In this document: in pieces, positions 1 to 14,375 of the stretch
How positions within the stretch are numbered: the first letter of the stretch is position 1
How the letters are laid out: each line of letters starts with the position of its first letter
Notes under the pieces: generated by a model
The model's input: the letters and a program-made list of their open reading frames with translations, nothing else
What the model was told of the DNA's origin: nothing
Databases searched by the model: none
Assembly (NCBI RefSeq): GCF_017562075.2
Contig: NC_054085.1
Location: forward strand, 20,384,222 to 20,448,221
Origin: Anopheles merus
Taxonomy: Eukaryota; Arthropoda; Insecta; Diptera; Culicidae
Direction of reading: 5' to 3'
Length of the DNA: 64,000 nt
Program-made: the position numbers and the translations under genes

Positions 1-1096
1 AGGGCCCAAAATTTCCCCCATTTGCCAATGGCCGATTTCCACCCGGCTTTTCTTGCAACTCGTTCGTTTTTTGTTCCGATTTTTTCTGTCATTTGCTCCG
101 CGTTTGGAGCTTCATTCGGACCATGGGTTAATGATACGTGCGGCACTCACGGTACGCATTTGCCCATGATTTGTTTGCCGTGTAGTATAAAAATAAAATA
201 CGCCCAATAACAAAACACGGTGGCAGCAAACGGCGGTATTGAACGTACAATTTGTTCGCTGCTCGCCTGAATGGAATAATCAAACATGAGCCGGGAACGC
301 GCACTGCCTGTCCCGAGAACATAAATTAACGAACTGTATAAGTGGAAAAATGGGAAAAGACAAAAAAAAGGCGGCACACAAACGCCACCGAACACGCAAT
401 ATCGGTGCTCACGGACGACTGCACCATGTAGCAAATGTTTGAATTAACCCTTCAAATAGTCATTCGATCGATGGGTGTGTGTGTGTGTGTTTTTTTAATT
501 CCGAAACAAACGGCTTCCAACACACATGCACATAACTTCGGGGACCAAAGCGGTCCCCGAATCTGGACAAACAAATCTAGTTGCATTTTTTGTTTTGCCC
601 CATGACTTTTTCCAATTGAAATGTTCCCTGTCACCCGCTAAACCTTGTTACTAGAGCCTAGTTGGAAAATTGACGCTTTGCGTCCAATTGGGTGCTTTCA
701 ATTTTCGGGCGCGTAAAAACGTGACATCATCGCACTAGATTCGCTTTCCAAGGGCTGTATCGAACAAAAAAATGGAGCCGGGAAAAATGCCCTTCCGGAC
801 AAACGACTCTGACTGTGGTGTGCACAAATCATCGCCTCACCGGATGCTTGCCATTGCACGTTTAAAAAAAAAATCTCTAACCAACCAGAGTAGTTTGGCA
901 ATCGTTCGGCTCGTTGACATAAATCAAGCTGCCGCACCGCACTGTCCACAGCGGTGGCAGCATTCGATGATCCAGCACGGCTCTAAAAGCTAATCTTCCG
1001 TTGCTACTACTGTTTCCCATCCTTGCGGACAGCGTGGATTGTCCCCCGGTCCCCCTTGATGCGTGTTGTTTTCGACGTGTGTTGTAAATGTCGCAC

Positions 1097-1180
1097 TTAC
1101 CGCCAAGCACACCGCTGCCCGCTGCTGCTGCTGCTGCTGCTGCTGGATGTTTCGATTGATAATTTCACTGTTTTATAACC
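1097..1180 (-). promoter_or_regulatory. Possible TATA promoter and short first exon with a CAG repeat and splice donor
   Basis: On the minus strand TATAAAA (about 1171-1177) is followed by TCAATCG, a (CAG)8 tract (1121-1145) and a strong donor GCG|GTAAGTGC (exon end 1101). The arrangement resembles a short untranslated first exon. Each part can occur by chance, and no coding exon follows inside the window. Confidence 0.2.
1121..1145. repeat. (GCT)8 trinucleotide repeat
   Basis: Eight GCT units (CAG on the minus strand), adjacent to the possible first exon described at 1097-1180. Confidence 0.93.
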
Positions 1181-1590
1181 ACTGCAGCACCACACAGAAA
1201 AACATACGTCACAACTGCACACTCGGAACAGTTTTGCCAATATATCTGCAAAATAAAGGAAAATATAAATTATTAGAAAAAGAAGAGCTTTGTCGTGATG
1301 CAATCAATCGTACAGACTCTGGTAATGGAGGATATGATGGCGTTGCTGTGTTTTGGTTGTAAATCAACACACAAAAACCATATGCAATGAAACGATCGAG
1401 GTTTGATGCCATTTTTGAAGATTTTTGTTCTACTTTTAGCACGCTTTTACAATATTTGCTATAAGTTTAAATGAAGAGATACAGAATACGACGCTTTTGC
1501 TTGTGGACGGTTGCTTTGATTAAAATGTAAACATGTCAGCGGCTAGCTAAGCTGAATTGACACTCCAATCATGAACAGTGCGGATGAATT

Positions 1591-1604
1591 CCGCTAGGTG
1601 GCGC
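1591..1604 (+). promoter_or_regulatory. CTCF-like insulator motif
   Basis: CCGCTAGGTGGCGC fits the CTCF core consensus (CC-R/A-S-Y-AG-R-K-GGCGC) at essentially every position. CTCF is conserved in Anopheles and Drosophila as a zinc-finger architectural protein. The motif sits in non-coding DNA. Occupancy cannot be judged from sequence. Confidence 0.5.
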
Positions 1605-4600
1605 AACTGTCATCTGCATTTCAGTGATTTTGGTTTGTATTGGCGGTTTGCAATAAAAGGTTTTGGTATAAACACAAATTATTCAACAAAAATATAACTA
1701 AAATATCTCAAATAGAGTCCACTCGTTCTGGAACAGATTAGACACATAATAATCCCCACTAAATAGATAACTAAATACTCTGTATCGCACAAGGAACTCC
1801 TTCTGACTCAATATTTAATTTCAAACTATCCCCTTATCATTAAAATGTTAATCAAGCTAGCGACCGTACATAAAGACGATGCTGTAATTGAATCATGCTG
1901 ATTACTTGGTGACAACTGTCTGCAGATGCAGGCGTAAAACGTATTGACTGGCCGAATGGCACTGCCAGTACGCACCGTAAGGCGTCCCGGGCGTTCATTA
2001 CCGAAGGTCATGAAACGATAACTAACGGCTAAATTGTAGCAATTAATTATGCATTCCTGCATCTTCGCCAGTGCACCACCTCCACCCAGCCAGCCAAATC
2101 ACAATAAGCTCGGCCAGCTGCACGCGGTAGAGCAAGCTTCATCCCGATAAGCCAACAAGCGGGCCAAACCCTCCGATGCCCGTAGCAAAACCCCGACCAG
2201 CTCGAACGAGACGGCATAGCTGAAAGCGAAACCATTAGCACTCGAGTACGAGTGGAAGTTTGCATATTTATACTCTTAAAACTACTCATTTTACTGACTT
2301 CTTCCCGAAACCGATCCCGGACCGGGGCCGGGCTCGCCCACACGCGCCTCGCAAAAGGGGCAAATGTAAAACAAGTCAAACCAGCTCCAGAGCACCCGGG
2401 GAAGTGCAGGGAACGATAATCCTTGCTAGTTGATTACGACCTGCCCCGGTTGCACCACGCACCACGCTCGCGTATATAAGTTCCAATCGCAACAGCTCCG
2501 ACGCGGAGATGGCTCGACGAAAGCTGCTCTGCCACTATCCTTTGCCACTAACCGTAAAGGATCTGCAGCTATGGTTAACGTTCAGAGCAAGTGAGCAGAT
2601 AGGGTCGTCCTATACAGGGGGGCTGAAAGTTTGCTCTCCCAGGACAGGGAGCAGTTCGGCGAGTGGTTGGCACGATGATAGCCGTAGAATGGTTGGGACA
2701 CTAACCAGCCAACTTCGCCCGCGTACTACTACTACCGACTGACTGACTGGTTCCATTGCGCTTGAACAGATTTAAGTGCACTCGTGTGCATCGTTGGGAT
2801 AACGCTCATCGGGACACTAACACTGCGGAAAGAGAGCAGAAAAAAACGATGCACTAAAGCCCAACACAATGCGCGAACGAAAAGCTAGAGCGAACCAACA
2901 TTTCCCGGATAGCTCAGCAACAGTGGGGAAAAAATACTTTCACCACCCTCACTTCCTTCTGTGCGTCCTTTGTCCTGCATCTCGCTCCGCTGCAAAAGAC
3001 GGAAAACTCGGGAAGCTGCCGTCTGAAATTCAGCCTCTTATTGTGCGAACTCCCGAACCGCCGAGCAAAGAGGAAAAAAGTACCCTCGAGAGCTAGGTTG
3101 ACAGGCGAATGCCGTAAGCGATAGTCTGGATGCTAATTTAATTAAAATGCTTCGGGTTGATGAGAATGAAACAAACCCCATCGCAAAGTCCAGCCCAGTC
3201 CGGCATCACTGCTGCAGGAATGGTTTTTCTTCACTGCACGCAAAACGCGCGCTCCAGCGGGCCCCGGGGCCTGCCAGGGGCCATTTTTTGGCGTGTGTCA
3301 GTCCGAAAAAAACGCTCCCCGCCGGTTCGGTTGCGTTCTTTAGGAGGTGTTTCAATTCGCCCGACAGTATGATCGCCTCTCTCCCCTTCCCTGCCCAAAA
3401 ACCTGACACGCCGTTTCGGTCAATGTAATGTGAGCGTGAAAATAGCCGGCGGGATCGCGCCGCTTTTCTTTTCTTCACGGACGACCGAACCGAACCGTAA
3501 AACACAAGGTCAAACGTTAATTGGTTTCTACGGGCGCAGGATTTTCGTGTTTCCATGCCGGGCGCCGGGTCCTCCTTTCGGTGTGGGAAACGGACACTTT
3601 CAACGGGGCCAGTCGGGCCGTCCCAGAACGCTTGGGCGCTTCGTCTTCTTTCGGGAGTTTGAGTACTTTCTCGCACCCAGCACAATGAGAAAAGTTCACT
3701 GACACAAAAGCTTTGGCGCTGTATTTTTCACGCCTGTTTGGGGTTTGGGCAGTTGATCGCCGCTAGGCGGGGATGAACAAAAAAACAAAAGGCAGCGAAA
3801 TGTTGGCCAAGCAAAACTGAAAAGCACTTGGGGCCAGCTCACCTTGTGACACTTTTTGTGTGATTTATTTGGTCAGGCTTTGTCTGGGGAGGCTTTTGTG
3901 TGTGTGTGTTTGTGTGCTGATGTCTCCGTATTGCAGACCACTGTGATGTCATAACCCTTCCGCGCGTGTTACGATCACTTCCGGTCAAGTGTGACGTGCT
4001 TTGGGCACGGGTGCCGGCTTTGATTCCAAATTTGTTGGATGTCGTTTTTTCTTTCATTCTTTCTTTCTTGTTTTTTTTGCTGAAAGCGGCGGTAAAATCA
4101 TTATTATTTTTTTGTGTCGCTTTATACTTTTGGTTGCAATTTCAAGACAAAACCGACAAAAAAGTGGTTCTAACAATGCCAGAGAGGTTTTAAAAGAGGC
4201 ATTTTTTTCCTTTTTCAAATGAAAACCAATAAGATTTTAAACGTTGTGTCTAATTAAATTCTACTTATTTCTTTTTTTACATTATAATGCATTCTGATCA
4301 TTAATTGTTCTTCCCTATATTCATCATTTTAATGTGAAAAAAGAGCAAATCACTTAAATGAAACGACTGTCAAATAAATGTTTCAAAAATAAAAATAATT
4401 CGCCCTCTATCGGAAATGAGCAGTACTATCAACGCTATTAAGTGCAAGAGAAGTGGTTAAAATCAATACTGATCAATAAATCAAAATTTGCATGGCACAT
4501 GTACAATTTTGAGAATAATATAACATTTTAGGTACTAATTTGGTTCCACTTTGCATATTAAAGTTCTCTATTACAAATGCGGGTCTAATTCTACGTTATT

Positions 4601-7600
4601 TTAATAGGATATTTTGAAATTTTGACAACGCCGCCATCTTTATCTTCCAATTTCGTACATCTTCATCTTTATTTTAATTTAGCACTAAAGACACACAATA
4701 TAATAAATCGCCTACACAATATACAACCCCCCAGGACCACAAATTCCGGAGCGATACAAAAAGAAAACTACCACAAACGACATAACAATTAGACATGGAC
4801 ACCGTACTCATCGGTACCAAATATAGACACATTGGTTCGGAGCCAGAAGCCGGCCCCGACTACAATACACGGCAGAAGCGTTCGACCGTACCGCCAGCAG
4901 GGCATTGGAACGAAGGCAATGTGGCAGGAAAAATATGCACCTGTGCGCCTATAGACATGCCTCATCAGCCCTGCTTCACCGAGAAACACTCACTCCTCCC
5001 CGGAAGCTTGCAGCGTCTGGTATTCGGGCAGTACTGTGCGACCATGCGACCACAGCCTGACTGCGGTGGGCACCATTATGTATTTATGTATGGATGGAAA
5101 TTATATTCGGAAGCTTAGGTCAGCACTAAATTAATTCGTTCCGGACGTCTCTTTGGCCTCCCTGCGACACAAACACTCACAGCCACAGACACCTTCCTAT
5201 AATTCGGACCCGAGATCCAAACAAATGACTCCCCCATGGTCCCAACACACAGGACTGACGTTTCGAGTGTTACAATTTTCCCTCCCCGCTTTCAAGCTTC
5301 ATCGCATTCTGCAGTCCATCACCAAAGACATTCACAGAAAAAGAAAAAAAGTACACTCCCATACAACATTAGACCAGCAAACCAAGAAACCCATCGGGTA
5401 TTTGGAGGTATGGTTGATTCATGTTCACTCTACCGTGCGTTTGCACGTACCGTATGCGTGAAGGAGTTTTTCGATGCCGCTCAGCAGGCAACAGAGTATT
5501 TGTGCGGCAACGCACCCAGCAAACCCCCAAAAAAAAGGGAGGGAAAATTTCTCCAACTTTGTTGCTCTTCCGTACCGTTTTTTCTTTCTGCAGAAAAGAA
5601 GCGGTAAGCAAAGAAATAAAGGATATCCAGTGGTCCATTCCTTGGGCTTGGATCGCTTGTCGAAAACAGCAGGGCGGCAAGCCGCAGCGCTACTCTTGTG
5701 TGCCTGCGTCCCGTCAACGGCGTGCTGGAAAAGGGCGTTTTCAAAATCCTACCATGCAGGGGGTACGTAGGGAAAACAAGAGTGGGAAAATGCGAAAAGC
5801 GTAGATCGTTATCTATCATCATTTTCTTTGTTTCATTGAGTGGATTTCCAACCCCATATCCGGACCAAAACTGGGGGAAAGGGCGGTGTGCCCAACTTTT
5901 CGACTTCACTTCCGTGAACGACACTTTCAGCCACCGGAACGGAACGAACCGGTCTGCATGCTCCATTTGGTCGATGGTCTCCGCTCGCTGAGGAGGGGGA
6001 AACTAGAGAACACTGTCTTTGTGCCGGACAGAATGGAAACGTTCTTGTGAAGTGCGTATGTGTGTGTGGAAGTGGAAGAAAAAAACCATAATGCTGGACT
6101 TTCACCGAACCGGACAGAAGCAGTTGGCGGTACCTTCCGGTTTATGCTTCCTTCACGTTCGTCTCTAGCTTCGCTTAGTGTCTTTCACAGCCCAACCCAG
6201 GGACAGGATAAAATGGAAATGTCAACTTAGAATGGAAGCTGCAAGATCCGTTGCATAATTTAATTTCTGTCTTTTTTAGTCCATTCCCTCATTGTGTCTC
6301 TCTCTCTCTCCCTCTCTCTTCCATCTTCATTTTCATGAGAAAGAGTGTTTTTGTTGTTTTTTTCGCTCCTCTCTTTGTTTTCATTTCCTTCGTCTGCAGA
6401 ATATCCTGTGGTCATTTACTAACCGGGAAGGTTTTAACACCGGTGGGTTGAAATTTATTAAGGTAAGGAATCAAATCCTCAGCAGCAGCAGCAGCTCCCA
6501 GCTGCGTGTTGAAGTTATTACACAAGCAGCACCCGCACATGGCGGAAGCAGCCCAGCTCAACAGTCTGAGCTTGATGGCTCTTTCCGATGGGTTTTTGGT
6601 GGTCCCTTTCCATTTGTGGTAAAAAATAACACTCAAACAAAACACACCCTCTGCGCACAGCAAAACCGGGGAAAACCTCATCTTCTCACCACCACCTAGT
6701 GCTGGATTTTTGTCAGGAAGTTGACGCTTCCTGGCAGTTCGCGTGGAAATAGTGGTCTCGTGAGCCATCGCTGGAATATTGCTCCCATTTCTGCGCCCGA
6801 AGTAGATTAAGATTCCTGGATTAAATTATGAACCAGCCCGCTTGATGACACGTTCGCTGCATAATAATCTTTTGGACGTTCGGAAGGGGAAGGTGTTTTT
6901 TTTTGCCACGACGGTTGTAATTATAATAAAATTTAAAATTTGCTAGCAAAATGGTGCAGGTGTTGTAGCGGTTGGGGAGGAGCATTGGGTCCAAACGACA
7001 GAACAGAGCTGACGCAGAACAATATCCAATTAAATATTTGACGTAGATTTCTTCATTGCATCCATTTTCGTTTAAGAGATGAAGTTACTTGGAATAGTGT
7101 TGCTTATATCTTTACGTAAATCTTTGAAGTGAAGAGTACAGGAAATAGGTTATTTAATAAAAGATTTTGGGGCGGAAGTTGCGTCGAGTCGTTGCTATTT
7201 GAGTAATGGAATTTGTGCAGTTGTTGGAGCATCTCCTGCAAAGAATTGGAATTAATTATTAATTATTGGAACAAATCTAAAATGCCTATTATTAGCACGA
7301 CAACTACACGGGATTTCATTTATCCAAGACATTTTGAGTACACTTTTGTGACAGTTTGTACCTCCTTGTAAGTCTTATTGATTTTTTCCTTAACATAGCT
7401 TAATATGATGTGTTAATCCAACTAAACACAGTTATTACAGCGGACGCCTCCATGTGCATTCCAACTATCGTAAAATGCCTGCAAATACTACCAATTTGCT
7501 TCTCAATATACTTTAGCTGCTGCTGTCATCCACACCAACAGCTACAACCTCAGACACCTCATATGTGACAAACCAAAGAAGAAGAAAAAAAAGCTTCCGA

Positions 7601-9864
7601 AACATTGGCATCACAATGGCAATAATTCGCCGGCTCAGTCTGGCTCTCCGGAAGATACCACCTAATGCAACGTGAATGATGAGACATCATTATTGCCGGT
7701 TGGGCTTGATTGATAGGTTCCTTTTCGCTTTCGTGCCCGTGCCGGCAGTCGGGGATGTAAGGATGGTTTTATTCGCAAATCTTCATCGATGTCATAATTC
7801 ATTTCCTTTCCCGTGCTGGAGAATACACACCTCTATGCACCGTTTTCTCGTGCTATGTGCTATGTGTTTCCTTCAAAACTTCGGATATGATTTCGATGAG
7901 TTTGCAAAACTCGTTCGACAGGAAAGAGGGCCCACATGCTCGGCAGAGGCTACCGGTTGCGCAGCGAATACGAAGAAGCACGGATAATAGGGATTGTTTT
8001 AGTTGTTAAAATGGGGAAAAACATGCTACTTTGTAAACCATTAATCATTGCGATGTCTTTTTGGTATATTTTTGTCAAGAATTTGGGGGTTTAAAAACTC
8101 AATTGCTAACAACAATACGACGTACCATTGTTTGCACAGTGCAGTGATCACAAAATCAACTCTCATCAGTTGTAACAGCAACGACTCTACGAACAGAACC
8201 AAATCGTCCTGCCTTGGACTTCTGAACAAAACGCCCGAGTACGAAAGGTACGCACTGTGAAAGAGATACACAAAATAGCACCAGCCAACAACCTGTATCA
8301 TGCTCGCTAAAATAACATGTGATTAACCCCCCGCCGGACTTCTAAGTGAGAAATCTGTCGCTGGATGGGAGGAGGACGAGAAGGGCTCCGGCACCGGAGG
8401 CATCGCCCCAGAAACGCACCTTAACAAAACAAAATTATAAACCATCGCAGATGGGTACGCTCCGTAGGGATACCGATTTAACCGGGGAGGGGGAGAAGCA
8501 GCGCCGGGCAGGTAGTGCGGATGGTTCGACCGGTTCGACCAAACACCGGAAAGGTCACTGAACCATGCTTGCCAAACCGGCCCCCATAAGAAACCGGCGT
8601 GCGAGTGTGTGGAGTTCTGTTTCGTTCGTACTCGCGCGACCAGCTCCAGAGAACCGAGAAGAAGCGAGCTCGATTTGACGAAATCAATGTCCGACAGTGT
8701 TGCAGGTCGTTGGAAGGTTGTTACAAGCGGACGTTTCTGCAGGGATTTAATTTCCAATCGGATAGGACAAGTTCATATGCATGTTGGCAATGTTGAAGGA
8801 AGTTCTGAGCTCTGCTCAAGAACATTTTAGTCCCGCTTTGATCTCATTTTTAAAACATTCCTTTTAATTCCGTATCAGCAAAGAGCGGGCATAAAAAAAT
8901 AACGGTACCAAAACCAGACAAGAAAAAAATCCCTGCAAAAGAATATGAACTCCAAAGCTTTGGGAAAAAAATACACCGTATTACCGTATACCCAATTCGC
9001 TATTCAAAATTATGCTAATCAGCCTGTACCGGGCCAGAAGCGGGCGAACGAAAGTGTCTGCCGAGATTAACTTACTTATGCCTGTTCGCTTGGATGCTGG
9101 GGCCGGAAAAATTAGCGCGAAACTTTTGGCCGTCGAGCAGCTCCACCCGAAACGGAGCGCGGCAGAAGTGCGCCAACCAGCGCCGCCGAAACAACACGAA
9201 TCAGAACTTAATTACTAAGGATCGAAGGAACTCTGTGTGTGTGTGTGTGTCTGTTCTTGGCAGGAGCTACCGGGGTATTGTAGAGAGCAATGTCTAAGGA
9301 ACACTCCCTGACGCGACTTCAGCAACATCTGCAGCACAGCTTTCACTAATTTCGTGCTGATTACGCATTCTTTACGCCCAGTTCCTACCTTTACGCCTTA
9401 CCCTTATCTGTGCTGCATGTCCCAAAGATCCAATTCAAATATACCCCCAACTGGGTAAGGGAGAGAGAGAGAGAGAGCATAAGTAAACAGGAACCAAGTC
9501 GCCAATTTCCAATGTTCTAGCAATTTTCAACCCAAAATGGGATGATATCTTAAACACTTTTTTGTTGTGCCTTCCTTACCGACCAACCATAATCTGCAGA
9601 GTGTGGCTGCCGTTCGCACAACATACTGCAATGTAATGCAGCGTGTTTTGGCGTGCCCGATTGTGTAAAAATTCCACACCAAAAACTTACAAAATCCTTT
9701 CGCCGCATACCATTTACACACGGTCGTTGGAAAAATGAAGTTGTGCAAAAATCTTTCCGCCATGATAGACAGACAGGCGAGGCAAAGATAACGTGAAAGG
9801 TAACAGCATTTGGCCTCGTGAGACGAGCACGTTTCATTAACATGCAACCATGTCAAACGGAGCT

Positions 9865-9882
9865 GGGGGGGGGGGGGGGGGG
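9865..9882. repeat. Poly(G) run of 18
   Basis: Eighteen consecutive G residues. A similar run of 16 is at 34065-34080. Given the evident homopolymer length errors in this sequence, the true lengths are doubtful. Confidence 0.9.
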
Positions 9883-12800
9883 ATTCAAAACTTTAGGCAC
9901 AAGAATTTTGAAGCGTTGGCCTTCGTTTGCACCATCAACCGTCACCACCACCAACTAAGGAAAAACAGCAGATATGTGATACGCATCGTGGCATCGTGGT
10001 GCGTTTCGCGAGAATTCAATCAACGTTAATAAACGCCCCGCCTGCGTACCGTAACCGACTGAAGAAATAGATGCACGCTCATCAACGAACGCGACGCGAC
10101 CCGAGTAGTCTCGTTAGTAGCATGGCTGGCTCTCCCTCCCTCCCCCTCTCTCTCTACGGCATCTTAACGACTTTTTGCCCAACCAGCCACCTGCCGAACT
10201 TTGGCAGTGATGAATGGCGAGCACAACTGTCAAAGTTTGCTAATGTGCCGTACAATGGTTGCTGGTCGCTAATGAGATGACCAAATGAAGTCATTTATCC
10301 CTCGTCATGCAAGGACACCCCCGCAGCACAAGAGGATGCACACCACTCGAGTACTCGAAATGGAAAATGGCAAAATCGTTGGAACCTCCTACTAGCAACT
10401 CACAAACAAACATCACTTTAGAGCAAACCTTGTGTCTAGATTCTAGGAACCGTTTAGTATTTACTCAACGAGACTGCTATTAAAATAGATTCTTCAAAAC
10501 AATTACCATCTCTACCTGCAGTACCTTCTCGGAAGAGCGGATAGAACGGCTCAACACATCATAAACACATCATCCTTCTGGCAACAGCCGGTTTTGCCTA
10601 TCATCCTGACGCTCCTGACGAACAAGCGGCATCATTATCACCCAAAGCGGGCTCCATTTCCGGGTGTCCTCTCGGCCACACCCGGGGTTCAGTCGGGTAT
10701 GGATGGAATCTCTTTCAGTTCTTTTCTTCCTTTTCTTTGCGTTACAACTCCCTCACAAAATCCTTTTTCTCCCAGCTCCCCAGACGAAAACGATGAAAGT
10801 CAGCAGGCCCTGTGCGGTAGACACACTGGCCATCGGGTCGAGTTCAATATCTTTACCGTGAACCAAACAAGAAAAAGGTTTCTGGGGTTCCGGGTTTTAA
10901 GCCATCATTGAGCCTGTGGCTTTTCAATCGCTCTTAGGGCGAAGAGTTTTGCGAACTTCAAATTCTATCACTGACCGATAGCACTGGTTTCTTATGGCTT
11001 TCGGAAGTGAAGTTTCTTCGCCATCACCACCACCATTGGCGAAATGGTTGATTGGTCGTTGTGATACACCAGCGTGAAGCTTGAATTGTGTAAGGCTTTA
11101 CGTTGAAGAACCTTGCTTGACGGCGTGTGGAGCACGAAATTGGAAGTCATCGTCTCGAAATCATGCCAAACATGGAAGATGAGCGTTAGAAGATGGCCGT
11201 TGTATGCTGGCTCTGGTTTGACTTTGGAGTAAGATACAGCTTCCATAGACAACTTGTGCTTTTTAACTCTTGCCATTCAGGTGTGTCTTCTTGTGCGGGG
11301 ATTTCGTTCTACCAAACCATCGCGATGACTTGCCAGTTTCTCCTCCCATATATGCTGAAGGTCATTGTGTAGCAAAACCAAATCGCTACCTCAAGTTTGG
11401 CGCTAGCTTTGCGTTCTCTGAAAACTGGTTAATATACCAGTTCATGTACTTTAAATTGTAAATTGATAAGAAAAACAAAGTTCTGGTACATTGGAAACAT
11501 TTCTCTTATCCCACAAAAACCATTCCAATCGCTCCAAAAATCGGATTTCTTGCATTCCCATTAAGATCATTCAACCTATCAGTAACAGGCTCTTTGGAGA
11601 CCACTTCGACTGCTGAAATAATCCCCCTCATTTACAGTTACTTTGGGGCATTGATTCCTCGTAGGCACCCACTACTACGCTTTGCTACATCTGCCACCTC
11701 CGCTTAAAGGGAAAGGATCACCGTAATGGCCACTTGAGTCAGCCCGCACACCACCCAAGGTCCAAAAACCCGTCGCCCAACCGTAGCGAAAGGAGCCGGT
11801 ACACATTAAGCTCTCCAAAAACTAGTCCCTCCCCCAACTACCGATCCGATCATCATGTAATTGACATGAGTTAATTGAACTTGAACTTAAACTACGCTGC
11901 TGCGGCGGAAGGGAAGCGACAGGCCGATACGCGATACGGTTGGGCAAGTATTCAATTTCCCTTTTTTTCTTTCTTCCCCACGGCTCACCGTTCGGTTCGT
12001 TTCGAGCGATTTTTTTCGCCCGGCCTACCCTACCGCAACGATCGCCAGATGAATTATACAATTTGTTGAAAAGCTGGTACGATGAAAGGGAACCAGTCTA
12101 CTTCACACCGAAATCGCCCACGTCGCCGACGCCGCCGCCGTAACGCTCTACGGTCCACGAGCTTGGGTGGATTTATTAACCTTGAAAATACACACACAAA
12201 CACAGAGGGTGGTTGGAGGGTTGGTGGCAAATGTGTAATGTAACACAGCTCGCACATGCCAACACAGCTGGCACGAACTGGTACGCCCCTATACTGGATA
12301 TGCGGGCTAAGTTTGGATCGCTTGGAGAGCTTTTCTGCGACTAAGTCCATCTTTTCATACGTTTCCGTGCGTAAAGACGAGACTCCATAGCTCTAGCACT
12401 CTTTAGAAGTTGATCCTTTCTCTTTTAAATGAAATTCAGGAAAAAATGCTCCTACTATATTAAATATAAGCCGTAAAGTATGCATACAACCTTTTAAATC
12501 CTCTTATTCCCTAACGCCTAGATCTTGACCGGCCAAGAATAAAAGGCCCTAAGGCGCTCCCATACACCGTAACCCAATAAAGAAGAGGCAAAGAACTTTG
12601 GTGGCGGCTGCTGCTGCAGGCTCAGACCGAGAGGCCCACGGCACGGTCGCAATAGAAACTGGTTTGGTCAGAATTTAATTATCGTATTTGCAAAGCAGTC
12701 AAGCTGTTTTGGCCTAGCTGTCTCTGGTCTATCTTTCGCTCTAGTTAATCCGTACGGAGCGTCCGAAGCGTACGTGCACGCGTGGCGGGACAGAACACGA

Positions 12801-14175
12801 AATGCGACAGGCAGAAAGGTAACCCGAGCAGAGGCTGCCATCAAGCTGGAGGGATGTGTATCAGCTGTAGCTTAGTGGTTGGTTAAAAATAGTCCTACGA
12901 AGTGAACAAACTGCTAAAGAATTCGCGCAATACAATTTAATCAATATCGTATTCATATTATACTTCTAGCTCAACACACACACGTTGTTGCTCAATGTTG
13001 TACGAGGTACTAAGTAATTGATATTAATTCACTAGTTTGACTAGCTCGCTGTTTGGGGCGATTCCAGCGGTGAGTAGAATATATTGTTGATTGCATAAAC
13101 CCGGCCGGGCATGTCGGGCAACTCGAAGATGGCACAGAGCAAGAGGGCAAGGCACCATGCAAAGTGCCGTATAAATCATTCATCATAAGCGCCGTGCCCG
13201 GTGTGCTCGCTGGGCTGGTACGAAATTTGAACACGGTCAAGGCATGTCTGCGCGAGTACACAGCGAACCGAACAGCAGGACAGTGCCCGCTAGTTATTTG
13301 TTAATGTATTCTGTGCCTCCTATGCCTGAAGCCCGGGCACTGTTGTCCATCGGTTGTCAGTGTTAAGCACATGTGCGGACGATGCCATTTCAACAAACAA
13401 ACACACACACACACACACGGAGGTACAAATATACATGCTACTTAGCGTAAGGAACGCGTTGAAATTAGACACGGCTAAAGACGCAACCACCGGGAAAGCT
13501 ATCTTGCAAGAACTGTCCCGAGCGAGAGCATGCTGGAGCACGTTCCCCATGTAGAGCCGAGGGTTCGATAATCACTCTGGGAATGTCCTGCAGAACCGCG
13601 CTACACGGAAGCTGCTACGGGAAGCTGATGATTGGATGGACAGATCTTTGAACTTCGCAAATTGTCAGGCAAACGTCACAAGCAAACGGTTGACAAACGA
13701 TAGCGCTCGAAAACCATCGCAGAGGGAAGCATCCGATGCCACACTACGCACCGCCGACCGACAGCCTACGAAGAAGTATCTTTGGTAAATCAAAATTTCA
13801 ATCCCCTCTCCGAACCGTTGGAAATACGAACGCCTTCCCAGCGCCCGTCTGCTTGATGGGAATTCAAACGGCACGGAAGCGGACTCTTTCTCCTGGGAGG
13901 CTTCACGCAACACATATCACTCTCTCTCTCTCTCGCTTCTTTCGTACGCCAGACACAAACACACGGAACACCACAGCCGTCCAACATTCCAATCAGGAGC
14001 AGATTCCAGCATGCATCATCATCACCGTCATTCCTAACGGGCCGGCAGGCCCGCCAAACTAACGAGCAAGGAAGCGGCAGATCCCGATTGGAAATGGAAG
14101 AAAATTATCCTTCCGGATGGACTTTCCGGTGGCCCCCGTTCGGTAAACACACCAAGAGCATCGAGCGCTCGTCAA

Positions 14176-14207
<32 letters not shown>

Positions 14208-14323
14208 CTTTTCAGTCCACTTCGCAATCGCCAGTGAATTCTTAGAATCGCGACCGAAAAGTGCGAAGGCGGAGGAGGGCTCTGATCAGATCGAATCTGA
14301 TCAGATTTACCCATTCCCGGGGT

Positions 14324-14324
<1 letters not shown>

Positions 14325-14373
<49 letters not shown>
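14325..14373. repeat. (TG)n microsatellite, about 24 units
   Basis: Pure TG dinucleotide run of 49 bases. A second shorter run lies at 14177-14198. Reading frames across them give Cys-Val or Thr-His repeats that are not genes. Confidence 0.97.
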
Positions 14374-14375
<2 letters not shown>
